From NCBI RefSeq assembly GCF_009017415.1, contig NC_092410.1:2790001-2854000 (forward strand): a stretch of DNA of 64,000 nt, read 5' to 3'. Positions 22,197-33,117 of the stretch are shown here, in pieces. This DNA is from Aspergillus flavus. Lineage: Eukaryota; Ascomycota; Eurotiomycetes; Eurotiales; Aspergillaceae. The notes beneath the pieces were generated by a model that was not told the origin of the DNA, ran no database searches, and saw only the letters and a list, made by a program, of their open reading frames with translations. Numbering within the stretch: position 1 is the first letter of the stretch; every line of letters starts with the position of its first letter. The translations under genes and the position numbers were made by a program.

Positions 22197-23724
22197 ATAT
22201 GGTTTTGCTGTTGCATAGGTGGGCATGAGCGCGGTGGTTGCACAAACAAGCAAGGGGGCAACAGACGAGTTCCTACTTCTGCAACCCAGCTTTCGCATTT
22301 GTACTGCTGTGCCTAGATTCCGATAGGCCGTCGAAGATCGTAATACCAGGGTTTCTCTGTATCGCATGATGAGGCACATGGCATCGCCATATAAGGAGTT
22401 ACGGGGTAAAGCCTCCATCACACGGCAGTAGTTACAGTTACAATGCATATTCGTATCCGTATAGGCCTACCCTATACAGTGCCCCAGGGCGAGTCTTTGG
22501 ATTTGTAGTCTTAGACCGAGGTCTTTAGAATGAACCTTCAACTGCTGTGAAATGTAACCGCATTCAATGAATCCCTTTACGTAAAGCATACTTTAGAGAA
22601 CCCTCCGACGTAGATATGCTTGACCCATGAACACACCATGTAGATAGAATCATAAGACCCATATCATACGAGACCGCTGAACTATGTGAAGTGTATTAAA
22701 TTCAAAGCTTGCATATGGCAACATCGCACATGTCGGGTGGTACAACGGTCACTCCGTTGGCTGGATCTCAATATGATCGGCAGCCGATGTAGCACACAGT
22801 ATCCATGAACCGGAATATGCCAACCGCAATGCCTTTCCGATTGAAGCCGGGATGGCAGTCAGTGCTCCAATCGGCCCCGTATTCTTGTCTGTGTGAAGTA
22901 CAGCCGTAATACAAAGCATTGTTACCACAAGATCTGTGAGTTAGGTGTCGCAAGGGAGACTACAAGTTGGATAATTGCTAATGTCAGAACCTCAGAGTAT
23001 CATGGAAGAAAGTCAGTCTAGTAAGGGGATAGACGAAACAGGTAAAAGCTCGATTAACACTCCCACTAATGCATCCACAATCACAGTAAGAAACACTAAT
23101 TGCGGATCAATGCTTATTGTGTGGGCCTTTGGGATAGGACGCATGACGGGCGGGAGCTCGAGCTCTGACGTTTAGTCGAACGGTGGCTTTATTTGCTGAG
23201 AATCTATAGTTCGCTGTCAGACTCGGGCCTCGTATCCTCCAATAAGACCATACAGTTGAATACGAGCCCATCTGGACCCTTGGCTCTTAGGGTCCGGGCC
23301 AACGCTACGGGTCCTACTAAAATTCAGCTCGTATTACCTGAAGGAGGATGAATAGCCATCAAATCTGACTATATGCGACAGAAATTGGCGCTGAGACGTC
23401 TTGATCTGCCACAATAGGCACTTCGCATGACACATAGAGACTTAGAGGCTCATGTCGAGCTACAGGGGTTGGTGGGCCTGATCCATTATGACAGCATAAG
23501 CCAGATCAAATTCGATTACGGGAGATCTATATTTACATATGGTTCTGTTTTAAGGTCCATGGCAATGATACGTACTATACTACTGTACACTGCATAGTTC
23601 AGATAGAGATTCACAAGGCATTTTGTCATAATCATTCAATGCAATTTACGGCCAAGTAGCTCGGGCCTCATTACCAGCCCGTTATACATCCAAGGCAAGG
23701 AGTTCAAAGATCACAAACAATAAC
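22197..23724. other. Spacer with one possible coding fragment
   Basis: 1.5 kb between P450 B and the NmrA-like gene. On the minus strand about 22757-22930 reads openly as VVTMLCITAVLHTDKNTGPI, then GALTAIPASIGKALRLAYSG, ending at a TGA. It has a candidate acceptor just upstream (CTAACTCACAG). It could be a last exon of a small gene or a relic; no family was recognised. The rest shows nothing supportable. Confidence 0.3.
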
Positions 23725-24842
23725 CTAGTTTGCAAATCTTGCAGCAAACCAGTCACGCGCAGAAGTCAATTTGTGCTGGCCCTCAGGACGACCCAGCTTC
23801 AATCCCGTAATTTGCTTTAGCTGTCTGGCGGTATCGACCTCCGTGTCTTCCGGTCCGAAGTATCGGCCGCCTGTCAGCTGGGTGAAGCCAAACATGAGTT
23901 TCACGTCCTCTAGCTCCTGGATTCCATGCGTATCAAAGGCCTCCCACGTCGGTAATATGGGCTGAAAACGCGCTTTGTTTCCTGTAACCGCGGCGAAATC
24001 CGCGACAACTTGTTCAAAACTGCGGATGTCGCTGACACCGTGAACGAAGTGACCGTTCCATCGACCAGGATCCAGGAAGATACCTTGCACGATATCTCCG
24101 AAGTCGTCTGAGATGCTCAACCATGGAACGTGCTCGTCCCCTCCCCAATACGGGACTCTGAAAGTAAGGTATCCTTGGTCGTCAGGAAAATAGGGAAATC
24201 CTCCGAAAACAGGAGCGACCTCCTTGCCAAGGAAGTTCTCTAGGAACCATCCGGCGCCAATGGGAGTGAAGGTCTCGAAGGACCCAAGGGACCTTGCGTA
24301 CTGCTCAATCTTGTTCTTCACTGTCCTGGAGTTAGTCGTATCCCTCCGGTCAGGAATTCTGCGACGAAGTGGCCTTACTGTCCATTGCTTTCATTCGCAC
24401 TCGGCCATTCGTCATCTCTGTGCAAGGAGGGCCGGAGCTGAATACGAGATGCTTCACACCAGCCTGGACAGCAGAATCAACGATTATCTTGCCCATGTCG
24501 AACTCTGTTGGCCCACCCTCGGTAGTAAAGATCTTAATACGCCCGTTAATAGCTTGGTTTTGTCGAGGTAGCATCAGCCATACACACCTTGTCATCAGAG
24601 TTGATGTTGACAAATGCTCCCCAAGAGCCACTAAATGCTGACAGCATCTCGTCGCCACTAAACCCATCTCCCTGAGCAATATCGGCACCGAGAGCAGCAA
24701 GCTTTCGGCTGGCATCGGACTGAGCGTTTCGCGTAATTACACGCACTCTGAAGTCCGGGTTTTGAAGCAGCGAATGAGCTACGGAACCACCCTGCTTGCC
24801 TGTACCCCCGAAGATGGTGATGAGCTTACGGTCTGGGCTCAT
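23725..24842 (-). CDS. NmrA-like NAD(P)-binding protein
   Basis: Predicted 334 aa atypical short-chain dehydrogenase of the NmrA/HSCARG group. Such proteins act as NAD(P) redox sensors or as tailoring reductases. Exons are 24588-24842, 24379-24532 and 23725-24320. The N-terminal Rossmann motif is LITIFGGTGKQGGSVA (GxxGxxG type), followed by RVITRNAQSD. Middle features are DMGKIIVDSAVQAGVKHLVF and SGPPC. The C-terminal half has IEQYARSLGSFETFTPIGAG, WFLENFLG and PWLSISDDFGDIV. Intron 1 (55 nt, donor GTGTGT) needs an AAG acceptor to stay in frame. Intron 2 (58 nt, GTAAGG) ends at the second of two tandem CAGs, which gives M-D-M-K-N-K-I-E-Q. It lies between the P450 pair and the NRPS-like gene, so a role in that cluster is plausible. 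Confidence 0.85.
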
Positions 24843-25526
24843 GATGATATGCTGCCAGGGAGTCGATGTATTGAGTAAACAAAGCCCGGTAAGGTATAGG
24901 TAGAAATTATCAATGGAAAAGGCAGACTAAGTTGGACTCCGGAATCCGAACTTGCGCGTCTGGGCCTGCCTTTATAGATATCGGTCAACCATATAAAGTC
25001 CGTTGGGGGCAGTAGGCAGCACCATTACTCAGTGAACGGCGGCATCGATCGAGCTGCGTTGATCATATCCCGGACCATTGCAGCTTGCGTTGCAGGGCAC
25101 AGCTCGTGTTTTCGTGTAACTAGGTTGACATCACACCCTTACTTGCATGAATAGCTAGCTCGCACATTTGATAACCCTTCCTCATTGGCTTGCAGTGTGT
25201 CCCACAATCCCACAACATTACCGATCATAGATAATGCTGTACAGCGGTTTCCCATGAAGGCATGAGACTTCCTAAACATAGGATAATATCTTAACTGGGC
25301 GGCCTGATGGGTTAGACTCCTTGCATTGGAGGGCGTTCTCCCGGTTCATCATGCAGTAATGTAGTACTGCTGACAATTCGGCAAAGCAGTTAGTTTAGAA
25401 GGTGGCAGAGCACTGGACAGCGTATATAATCAGCTCCTTCCAGGGCGAATTGTTGGCTCAAGTTAACTCCCTTCTTCCGCTTGTCAATAGAATATTCTAT
25501 TACCGCCCTGGAAACAGAAATCCTCG
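24843..25526. promoter_or_regulatory. Divergent promoter, NmrA-like / NRPS-like genes
   Basis: 684 nt between divergent start codons. A TATATAA element at about 25423-25429 lies ~100 nt before the NRPS-like ATG. Confidence 0.45.
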
Positions 25527-28500
25527 ATGCCTTCTCAAGTTTTGACTCATGAGGAAGAGTATGACCTGGCCGTACGCCAGGGGAAGGGCCTTGCCCAACA
25601 ATTCTTCGATCATGCTTTCCTCAACCCTTCTGCCATGGCTGTCATTGACGGTGATACGAATTTGACGTATCAGGACTTGCATGAGCGGGCTGCAATGCTC
25701 GCCCGAGAACTCCAACGGGGGAATCTGCATACAGAAGAACCTGTTGGTGTTGTTGTGCAACATGGCATCTCAGATGTGGTTGCTCAAATGGCCATCCTGT
25801 ATGCAGCGGGTACTTGTGTTCCCATGGATCCAACCTTGCCTGACTTGCAGATCAAGGGTCGACTGGACAGATTAAAGGCAAGATATATCCTCGTCGACAG
25901 AGCCAACCAGCATCGGGATCTGCCATTCCACCCCTTAATTGTCGATGACTCAAGCGCGTCATTTTCCAAGAGCTCGCACGTCCGGGACAATGAGGAGCCC
26001 ATGCAGATTACCTTGGAGCATCGCACCCACATCATACATACCTCCGGGACTACCAGTGAGCCCAAGGCTGTTCAAATCGCGGCACGCTCTATTCTGCAGG
26101 TAGTCTTCCATGCACCGTTCGAGCCTCTGTACCCCACCGATCGAGTGGCCCATGTCAATAACTCAAGCTTTGATGTCTCCCTTTTTGATATCTGGGCACC
26201 ACTGTTACGTGGAGCATGCATTGTAGTTGTGAGCAAGGTCACGCTGCTCGATCTGGAAACCCTGGCAGCCTACATCGATCGGCAGGGAATAACAGTCATG
26301 GCTACTACCACTGCCATTCTCAACCTGGCGGCGTCGGTATACCCTCGTGCATTCGAGAAGTTGCGGTTGTGTTTCATCGGAGGTGAAGCCGCCAATATTT
26401 CGGCCATCGAGACCATCTTCCAAGCAGGTCCGCCAACACAGCTCATCAATGCGTATGGCCCGACTGAGTGCTGTATATTCTGCCTTGCACACAGAGTGAC
26501 CATCGCCGATGTTCAAGCTGGAGTGGTCAGTATTGGAAAGCCAATCGGACGGACTGTAGCTTATATTTGTGATGAAGCTGGTCGACCAGTCCCGGATGGC
26601 CATGAGGGCGAATTGCTTATCGGTGGCGCGGGTGTCTCGCCCGGATACATCAATCAGCCAGACAAGAATCGAGCTTCCTTTGTAGCTATTGAAGGCAGCG
26701 ACTGTCAGCGATTCTACCGAACAGGGGATATTGTACGCCGACGGGTGTCAAATGGTCAAATTGATTATGTTGGGAGACGAGACCATCAGGTTAAAGTTCG
26801 CGGGTTTCGAATTGAGCTCGAGGCCGTCGAGTCCGCGATTATGAAAACTGGACAATTTTCCGAGGCAGTGGCGCTCAAGGTTGAAGCTGGCTCTGAAGGG
26901 GCAGGTTCGATCCTGGTAGCCTTTGCAGTTGCGCTCTCTGGAACCAAGCCCCATGCGGTCCTGAGTGCCGTGGATATGCTTAAAGCTGTCCTGCCGGACT
27001 ACATGGTGCCTAAGATTGAGCTCATCTCCAAAATGCCGGTCAATAGCCATGCCAAGGTTGACCGAAAATACCTCCAGCAGCTATTCCGGAACCGGTGGGC
27101 CGAGCAGCATATCGATATGGACAACGAGGACAGCACTCGTGGGAAACTTGCCAACTTGTGGGCCAGCATATTGGGCGTACCTGTTCCCGCCTCCAATGAC
27201 AATGCCGATTTCTTCCTCCTTGGTGCTACGTCCATGCAAGCCTCGTTGCTCATCAGTCGGATTCAGAAGACCTTTAATGTTCAGGTGTCTCTTCTGACAC
27301 TCTATGATAATAGCAGCCTCATCAGGCTCGCTGGTATACTTGAAGAACGCATATTGGGTACCCAGGAAAGCTTTTGCAAGGAGTCGGAAAGGCACATGTG
27401 GCTTGAGGATAGCAAACTTGCAGACAGCCTAGTGCCTCCGTCGGACCCTCCGGTCGATTGGTGTCGTGACACCGAGGGACGGGTGTTCTTAACCGGAGCT
27501 ACCGGCTTTGTGGGCTCTTTCTTGCTTGCTGATCTACTGCGTCAGCCTAACGTGCATCAGGTCGGATGCTTGGTACGCGCTGTTGATCCCGCAACTGGCC
27601 TTAGACGATTGCAAAATGGTCTAGCAAAGTATGACCTATGGGAGGATCAGTTTCGTTATAAACTGCTACCCCTCTGCGGTACCCTAGAAGACAGGTACCT
27701 TGGACTGGGGCCGGATAGATTTGAGGAAATTGCCCACTGGGCTAGCGTTATATTCCATCTCGGCGCACGAGTTAACTACACCCAGCCTTATTCACTGCAT
27801 CGTCCCGCCAATGTTCAAGGCACGGTTAATGTTCTGCGCCTAGCATGTGCTGGGCGGTCCAAGGTGTTGCACTATGTTTCCAGCATCTCCTGTTTCGGCC
27901 CAACGGGCTTCATAACCGGTACACGGACCGTTATGGAGAATGAACCTCTTCCACGACACTTAGAAGCCCTTCCTTATGACCACGGATATGCCCAAAGCCA
28001 GTGGGTGGTGGAGAACATGTTGCAACGTCTGATGGATAACGGGTTCCCCATCGTGGTATATCGACCAGGATTTATCACAGGACACAGCCAAACGGGCGCC
28101 TGTAATCCCGATGACTTTCTCAGCCGATTGATCATTGCGTGCGGAGAGATGGGATCCTATCCTCTTCTTCCTAACCAAAGGAAAGAATTCGTCCCCGTGG
28201 ACTATGTCAACGCCGTGATCCTGCATATCGCATCGTCGACGGCTACCGCTGTGGGCCGGGTATATCATATCGTGCCTCCCAACCGGGACCTGTCATTGGA
28301 TATGAACGACTCCATGGAATTGGTTGGTTCCTTGGCCGAGGGAAACGAATCTTCCGTCCGAGGTGTAAGCTACCAGCAGTGGGTCCAGGAGTTGGACAGA
28401 CAGTCCCCAGAACGGCTTCGGCCGTTACAACCCATGTTGACGGAAAAGCTATACCAGGGACTCACACGGTGGGAGCTGTACGAGAATATGCCCGTGTATG

Positions 28501-28655
28501 ACACTACCAACACCAGACAAGCGCTAGAGAGCTACCCTGGCGGTCTCAAGTTTCCCGTGTTAGACTCTGAGTTGATGCAAAAATATATCCGGTACCTGCA
28601 AATTCGGTCAGCGAGTCCAAAAGAGGAAAATCCATTGAATGGCACGGACAGCTAA
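25527..28655 (+). CDS. NRPS-like enzyme: adenylation-thiolation-thioester reductase
   Basis: 1042 aa, intronless. Activates a carboxylic acid as AMP-ester, loads it on the phosphopantetheine arm and releases it by NAD(P)H reduction. The A domain (about 20-530) has TSGTTSEPKAV (A3), NSSFDVSLFDIW (A4, with the Asp that usually binds an alpha-amino group), INAYGPTEC (A5), YRTGDIV (A7), GRRDHQVKVRGFRIELEAVE (A8) and a final NSHAKVDRK (A10 Lys). The T domain (about 545-620) has DFFLLGATSMQASLL; the Ser is present but the usual GG is GA. The R domain (about 650-1030) has FLTGATGFVGSFLL, HLGARVNYTQPY and YVSSISCFGPTG. At the Tyr-x3-Lys site it reads GYAQSQW, i.e. Gln for Lys. No condensation domain is present. 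The architecture matches fungal aryl/amino acid reductases such as the LnaA/LnbA class. The substrate is not predictable by eye. Confidence 0.92.
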   Translation: MPSQVLTHEEEYDLAVRQGKGLAQQFFDHAFLNPSAMAVIDGDTNLTYQDLHERAAMLARELQRGNLHTEEPVGVVVQHGISDVVAQMAILYAAGTCVPMDPTLPDLQIKGRLDRLKARYILVDRANQHRDLPFHPLIVDDSSASFSKSSHVRDNEEPMQITLEHRTHIIHTSGTTSEPKAVQIAARSILQVVFHAPFEPLYPTDRVAHVNNSSFDVSLFDIWAPLLRGACIVVVSKVTLLDLETLAAYIDRQGITVMATTTAILNLAASVYPRAFEKLRLCFIGGEAANISAIETIFQAGPPTQLINAYGPTECCIFCLAHRVTIADVQAGVVSIGKPIGRTVAYICDEAGRPVPDGHEGELLIGGAGVSPGYINQPDKNRASFVAIEGSDCQRFYRTGDIVRRRVSNGQIDYVGRRDHQVKVRGFRIELEAVESAIMKTGQFSEAVALKVEAGSEGAGSILVAFAVALSGTKPHAVLSAVDMLKAVLPDYMVPKIELISKMPVNSHAKVDRKYLQQLFRNRWAEQHIDMDNEDSTRGKLANLWASILGVPVPASNDNADFFLLGATSMQASLLISRIQKTFNVQVSLLTLYDNSSLIRLAGILEERILGTQESFCKESERHMWLEDSKLADSLVPPSDPPVDWCRDTEGRVFLTGATGFVGSFLLADLLRQPNVHQVGCLVRAVDPATGLRRLQNGLAKYDLWEDQFRYKLLPLCGTLEDRYLGLGPDRFEEIAHWASVIFHLGARVNYTQPYSLHRPANVQGTVNVLRLACAGRSKVLHYVSSISCFGPTGFITGTRTVMENEPLPRHLEALPYDHGYAQSQWVVENMLQRLMDNGFPIVVYRPGFITGHSQTGACNPDDFLSRLIIACGEMGSYPLLPNQRKEFVPVDYVNAVILHIASSTATAVGRVYHIVPPNRDLSLDMNDSMELVGSLAEGNESSVRGVSYQQWVQELDRQSPERLRPLQPMLTEKLYQGLTRWELYENMPVYDTTNTRQALESYPGGLKFPVLDSELMQKYIRYLQIRSASPKEENPLNGTDS

Positions 28656-30051
28656 GACGCATCCTAACCTCCATCCGCGACACTATTGACTTCGTTGCCG
28701 AGGATTGTATAAATGCTGATCTCGGGTTAATGCTTGCAATGAATGAGCCAGTTATATTTGGGTTTGGGGGGGAGGGATTTCTTCAGATAAATTGGTTTTT
28801 GTTTTAAAGAACGTCATCATATGGGGCAATTGGTCTTTATTCGTATAGTGCAATCACTTGCAATGTCAATACAACGATCAATCTCCACCTCCTTTCGCTG
28901 TGGTCTGACCTTAGCCTTTACTCCCGGGCCATTTTCCACGTGGCATTCGCAACTAGTGATTTTCCACCACGCGTGTTCTGGGGTTCACCTCCATATTAAT
29001 CCGCTAAAAATAAATATCAAATTATTGACACCCGGTTTGGAAACGGTGTCTGTTAACGAGGCTTCTAGGTCCAAACGGGTATGGACTCACGCATGCTATC
29101 AGTAGGGACAAATCAGGAGGAACCTGGGGACGAATCAGGGCTGCGAGCTACTGCAACTGTTCAATCCTCTGTCACACGGTTCCACCTGAGAACACGTATT
29201 CTGATTGAGATAGTCACGGAGCCTCCCGTCACATCGGCTGGGTATTCCCGCCGTGGCAAGTTGTATAGCAATAGAGTGGTCTATTCTCGGAGCTTGGCGT
29301 AATTAGACGGGTCAATAGTTAGTTGTGGGGAGGAAGATCCTATATATAGAAGTTGTCCCTGAGGGCATGCGATCAACGAGAAAGGAGAAGGCGGTGGACA
29401 ATGGGCTAACCCGGCATAAACTCCCGTGCGCGTGAGCGGTGAGGCCCATTGACCCAATGACAAGCATGGGAAGCCCCAGATTGGGAGACGAGAATCGGAT
29501 CTGGTCACGGGGGCCTTTCCCTTTTTGCCCCCTATTCCACTTGTTGTGTCCCCGTGGTACGTGAGAACCCTAAATAGTAGGAACTGGCACACCCCCCCTT
29601 CTTCGAATGCGCTCAAAATAGATAGCTCCAAAAGAGTATAATCGGCACAGTGACAACTTTCCAAAACCGCCGCGGTGATTTTCTGCCGACGGAAAGATTC
29701 AAAGGATTGTGGTGTACCCTTCACTCGGATTTGCTGATCATGGAAAGGGTGTCTCACCTTCTCCACCGGACCATTGATCAACGGCGCACTATAGGGATAA
29801 ATAGTTAGGGTTGCCCCTCATTGACCGTCGTCAGCACCCCACTACTCCTAACTGACTCCAATTATTTGTGTTCATACACGGAATATGTCAAATTCCCCCA
29901 TGTTCCGCGCCATCTGATCCTTTAAAAGCCACTCAGACGTGGCGCGTTCCGACTTTCAGGCATCTCCAGCGCGTCGCCATGCATTTGGGATTGTCGTCGA
30001 GCTCATTCTAATTCTACGTCTCCGTTTTTCGCGGAGATGACACGGGTCACC
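28656..30051. other. Intergenic region upstream of the medium-chain reductase
   Basis: 1.4 kb. A G-run occurs at about 28766-28774. The minus-strand frame 29281-29781 (166 codons) is Ser/Pro/Cys-rich, matches nothing known and lies in the promoter of the next gene, so it is not called. Confidence 0.5.
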
Positions 30052-31152
30052 ATGGATCAGGACACGGAGAACAAGGTCCTTGTCATCAAGAATATGGACT
30101 CGGGGTATCTGGTCGCCGGGGAGCAAGTCACCCTCGAAGACGTGTCCTATGACGCGACCGAACCCCTTGCCGAGGACGAGTTAATGGTGCAGCTTCTCTA
30201 TGCGACCTACGATCTCTTCAAACGGGACCTGGCCAGTTCCTCGGCTGACGCGACGGAATTGCGGGGCCGGAAGCCCGTCGAGACGATGAGTATCGCGCAA
30301 GTCATCAAATCCAACAATAAGCAGTTTCAGGAGGGGGATATGGTGATCGGTCGCTTGCCGGTTCAACAATACGTGCTCATTAAAGCTGACGACGCGACCG
30401 AGTTGAAGCTCCTTGAGAATCCCTGCGAGTTCGACGATATTCGGTTATTCCTCAGCGTCCTGGGCGTCCCAGGTCTCTTAGCCTTTTCCTCACTATACGA
30501 AATCGGTCGACCTAAAAAAGGTGAAACGATCCTCATCGCCGGTGCGAGCGACGAAATCGGCCAACTCGTCGGCCAGATGGCCCGACTCGAAGGGTTGAAG
30601 GTGTTCGGCAGCGTCGAATCAGATGAAAAACTCGACTTTCTTATTACCGAACTCGGCTTTGATGGAGGATTTAATTACGCCAAAGAGAGCCCCTACGAAG
30701 CTCTCCCTCGTCTTGTCCCCAACGGTATCGATATTTACTATGATAATTTGAGCTGGATGTCCCGCCTGAATATCGGCGGGCTGGATACCCATTTTGACCT
30801 ACTCGGTAGCAGACATCTAAACGCAGCATTCTCTTCAATGCGACGATACGGCCGGATCATGTTCTACGGCACGATCGCCGAACAGACCGTCTTGGACCCT
30901 ATCATCGGCATGTTCTTGCACAATACTGTTTTGAAACGACTTACAATCCGCGGATTCGGGCTCTCTGATCCCAGCTTTGGGAAGAAATGGGGCAAACTTC
31001 ATATGGAACGCATGCAACAATGGGTCAAGGAAGAAAAACTCAAGATCCCTACCTTCGAGATTACCGGTATGGATAACGCGGCAAAGGCCTTCGTCGAGGC
31101 CTTCTACTCCAGTGAGAATACGCATACGCATACCATCTTAGCGGTTACGTGA
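30052..31152 (+). CDS. Medium-chain NAD(P)-dependent reductase (double-bond reductase / PTGR type)
   Basis: Predicted 366 aa from the ATG at 30052 (ACCATGG context); an in-frame ATG at 30037 adds five residues. It belongs to the zinc-free MDR group of leukotriene-B4 12-hydroxydehydrogenase and alkenal/one oxidoreductases, which reduce activated C=C bonds with NADPH. Seen: an N-terminal substrate domain (MVQLLYATYDLFKRDLASSS), VLGVPGLLAFSSLYEIGRPK, the nucleotide fold ILIAGASDEIGQLVGQMARL, the Asn-Tyr block FDGGFNYAKESP, and GRIMFYGTIAEQ near the C-terminal third. The glycine motif is altered: family members usually have A-A-x-G-A-V-G, here A-S-D-E-I-G. The gene is intronless. It is downstream of and co-oriented with the NRPS-like gene, 1.4 kb apart, and is a candidate tailoring reductase of the same cluster. 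Confidence 0.85.
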   Translation: MDQDTENKVLVIKNMDSGYLVAGEQVTLEDVSYDATEPLAEDELMVQLLYATYDLFKRDLASSSADATELRGRKPVETMSIAQVIKSNNKQFQEGDMVIGRLPVQQYVLIKADDATELKLLENPCEFDDIRLFLSVLGVPGLLAFSSLYEIGRPKKGETILIAGASDEIGQLVGQMARLEGLKVFGSVESDEKLDFLITELGFDGGFNYAKESPYEALPRLVPNGIDIYYDNLSWMSRLNIGGLDTHFDLLGSRHLNAAFSSMRRYGRIMFYGTIAEQTVLDPIIGMFLHNTVLKRLTIRGFGLSDPSFGKKWGKLHMERMQQWVKEEKLKIPTFEITGMDNAAKAFVEAFYSSENTHTHTILAVT

Positions 31153-33117
31153 TCAGTGATGTGCTTCTGATCTGGGAAATACACCGTTCGACACCGTTCG
31201 CCCAAGCTGCCGTGACAAAGCTGAGGCTGTCCTTTTTCTCAACATCCGTGTCTCCGTTCGCAGCAATTCAGGGCATAACATGGTCACATGGACCATATGC
31301 GACGACTACCTTCCGCAATAATCATGGCTAAAGAGCCACTCGACCGCACATCACTTTGTGCCATAATCCAGCGGCCTGTAAGGACGCCGGTGAACGCCCT
31401 CCAGCCTCGTTGAACGTCTATCGTCAATCTCGATCTCTCGACATACATTTTCCTTCCATGGAAATTGAGAATTTAGCAGGTCACTTCATACTTGAACAAA
31501 AACGGGAACCCAGCGACCGTTGTAGACCGCCTCACCGCTCACCTCCTTCTGCCTGACAAAAGCGCTGCTTTTACCAAACACCAAATCCCCGTATCTCACT
31601 CGCATTGCTATCCATAAATGCTGATTAGAGATAATTTCTTAAGGTCTTGATATTTTGGCGATATATTTTGCGCTTTTCTATTAGAGGCTTGAATTCCACG
31701 AGGAGGGTGTGCCTTCATACTAAACATCTCTCGTTCATCTTGTAAATATACATACAGTAGGCGGTCAGATAAAAGCTCGGACCATCACAACAACCGGCCC
31801 TTGTCTTGGTGCCGGGACTCTTCGGATCCCTTCGGGTACCTGGACTACGTTACCTTGGTTCAGGGTTTCTTCAACCGAGAACTCATGCCGTTCGTTTAAT
31901 GATATCAATATGGTTTGTAAAATGCTTACCATGCCTTTTTTATGCGAAAGCGATATTCCAGGTTATATATATGGGGTTCGCGGATGGGATTACTATGTTT
32001 ATCTATTAAGTGGTATTATATATATTTGCCACTGTACATGTAAATATTTTACTGAAAACACCAAACCCTAAATTCAGATGCTAAATAGTAATACTTTGCC
32101 GGAGTAGCGTAGTTTAATTCTGGAATTGGTTCGTAGATAGTGGCTAGCGGTTTACTCTGCTCAAAGGAAGGTGATAATTCTCAGTATAGAATGTTGCTCA
32201 GATTCAAGATATTCAGTACAGTTGTACCCCTTCGGTCGAATATCGGGACGGCTCGAGACCCTATCATTTGTCCTACAGAAGACGGAGGTGACTACGTCTA
32301 TTCGAGCGACGGAGTAGAGGTAGTGCGAAGCAGAGCCGGCGTTGCAATAGAATATGCAGTACGCCATTATAGTGTGTCAGGATATAACATCCACGGGACC
32401 ATGTCTACCAACCTTTTTATTAATGGGATGCGCTATGAGCTCTTGCTGTCTTTGGTGGCACCGAGCGTGGTTAAGAACACTCGTGCAAGCTAGTGGGAAA
32501 CATGTTAAGGCTTCATTGGCATAGAGACATATATGGCTACAAGAGTCTGGACAGGAAAGACTTCTGCTTTGTATCAGCTTAGCGTTAGAAAAGGCAATAG
32601 AGACACTAGGGTTTCGAGGGTGAGCTACTTTACTGAAATAGCATTGAGATATACACATGGGACTGGGACTGTTAGTGCAAAAGTGGATGATTTACGACAA
32701 AATGTCTTCGACTTTAAGTACTCAAGCAAGATAAATAGATAGCAAATTGTTAAATGAACAAAGTAATACTCGAACCGGAAGGCTGTTAAGCAGCAAATAT
32801 CAAAAAGATAACAGAGGAAAGAGCAAATTGTTGGACCAGACAGTCGTTACTGTTTATACAAGTCATTTTAGCTCCAAGGAGTGTCTGTGAAAGTCTGGCT
32901 AAGATATCGATGAGGCTTCCCACAGATAAGGGTCAGCCGATGATCCCAGAATGTATGTGAGAAAGTTGCTTAAGCCTCCTAGGAAGGAAATACAAGTAGG
33001 CTCAGGTCAGAATCGTTCCCCGAATGATACTCTGTATTGAGAATACCCCCTCTCCTCTGATCATACCGGCCTTTCTCTGCATCCTTGGGTAGAGAGATGG
33101 CAGACCCCTTAAACCTC
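31153..33117. other. 2 kb region without a recognisable gene
   Basis: A perfect 10-bp direct duplication (ACACCGTTCG) occurs at 31181-31200. Open frames such as 32140-32493 (plus, 117 codons) and 32533-32742 have no recognised domain. Possible decayed DNA between the metabolite cluster and the HET region. Confidence 0.5.

Noticed and set aside
29281..29781. 166-codon minus-strand open frame
   Set aside because: Low-complexity, no domain, no splice partner, and located in the promoter of the medium-chain reductase.
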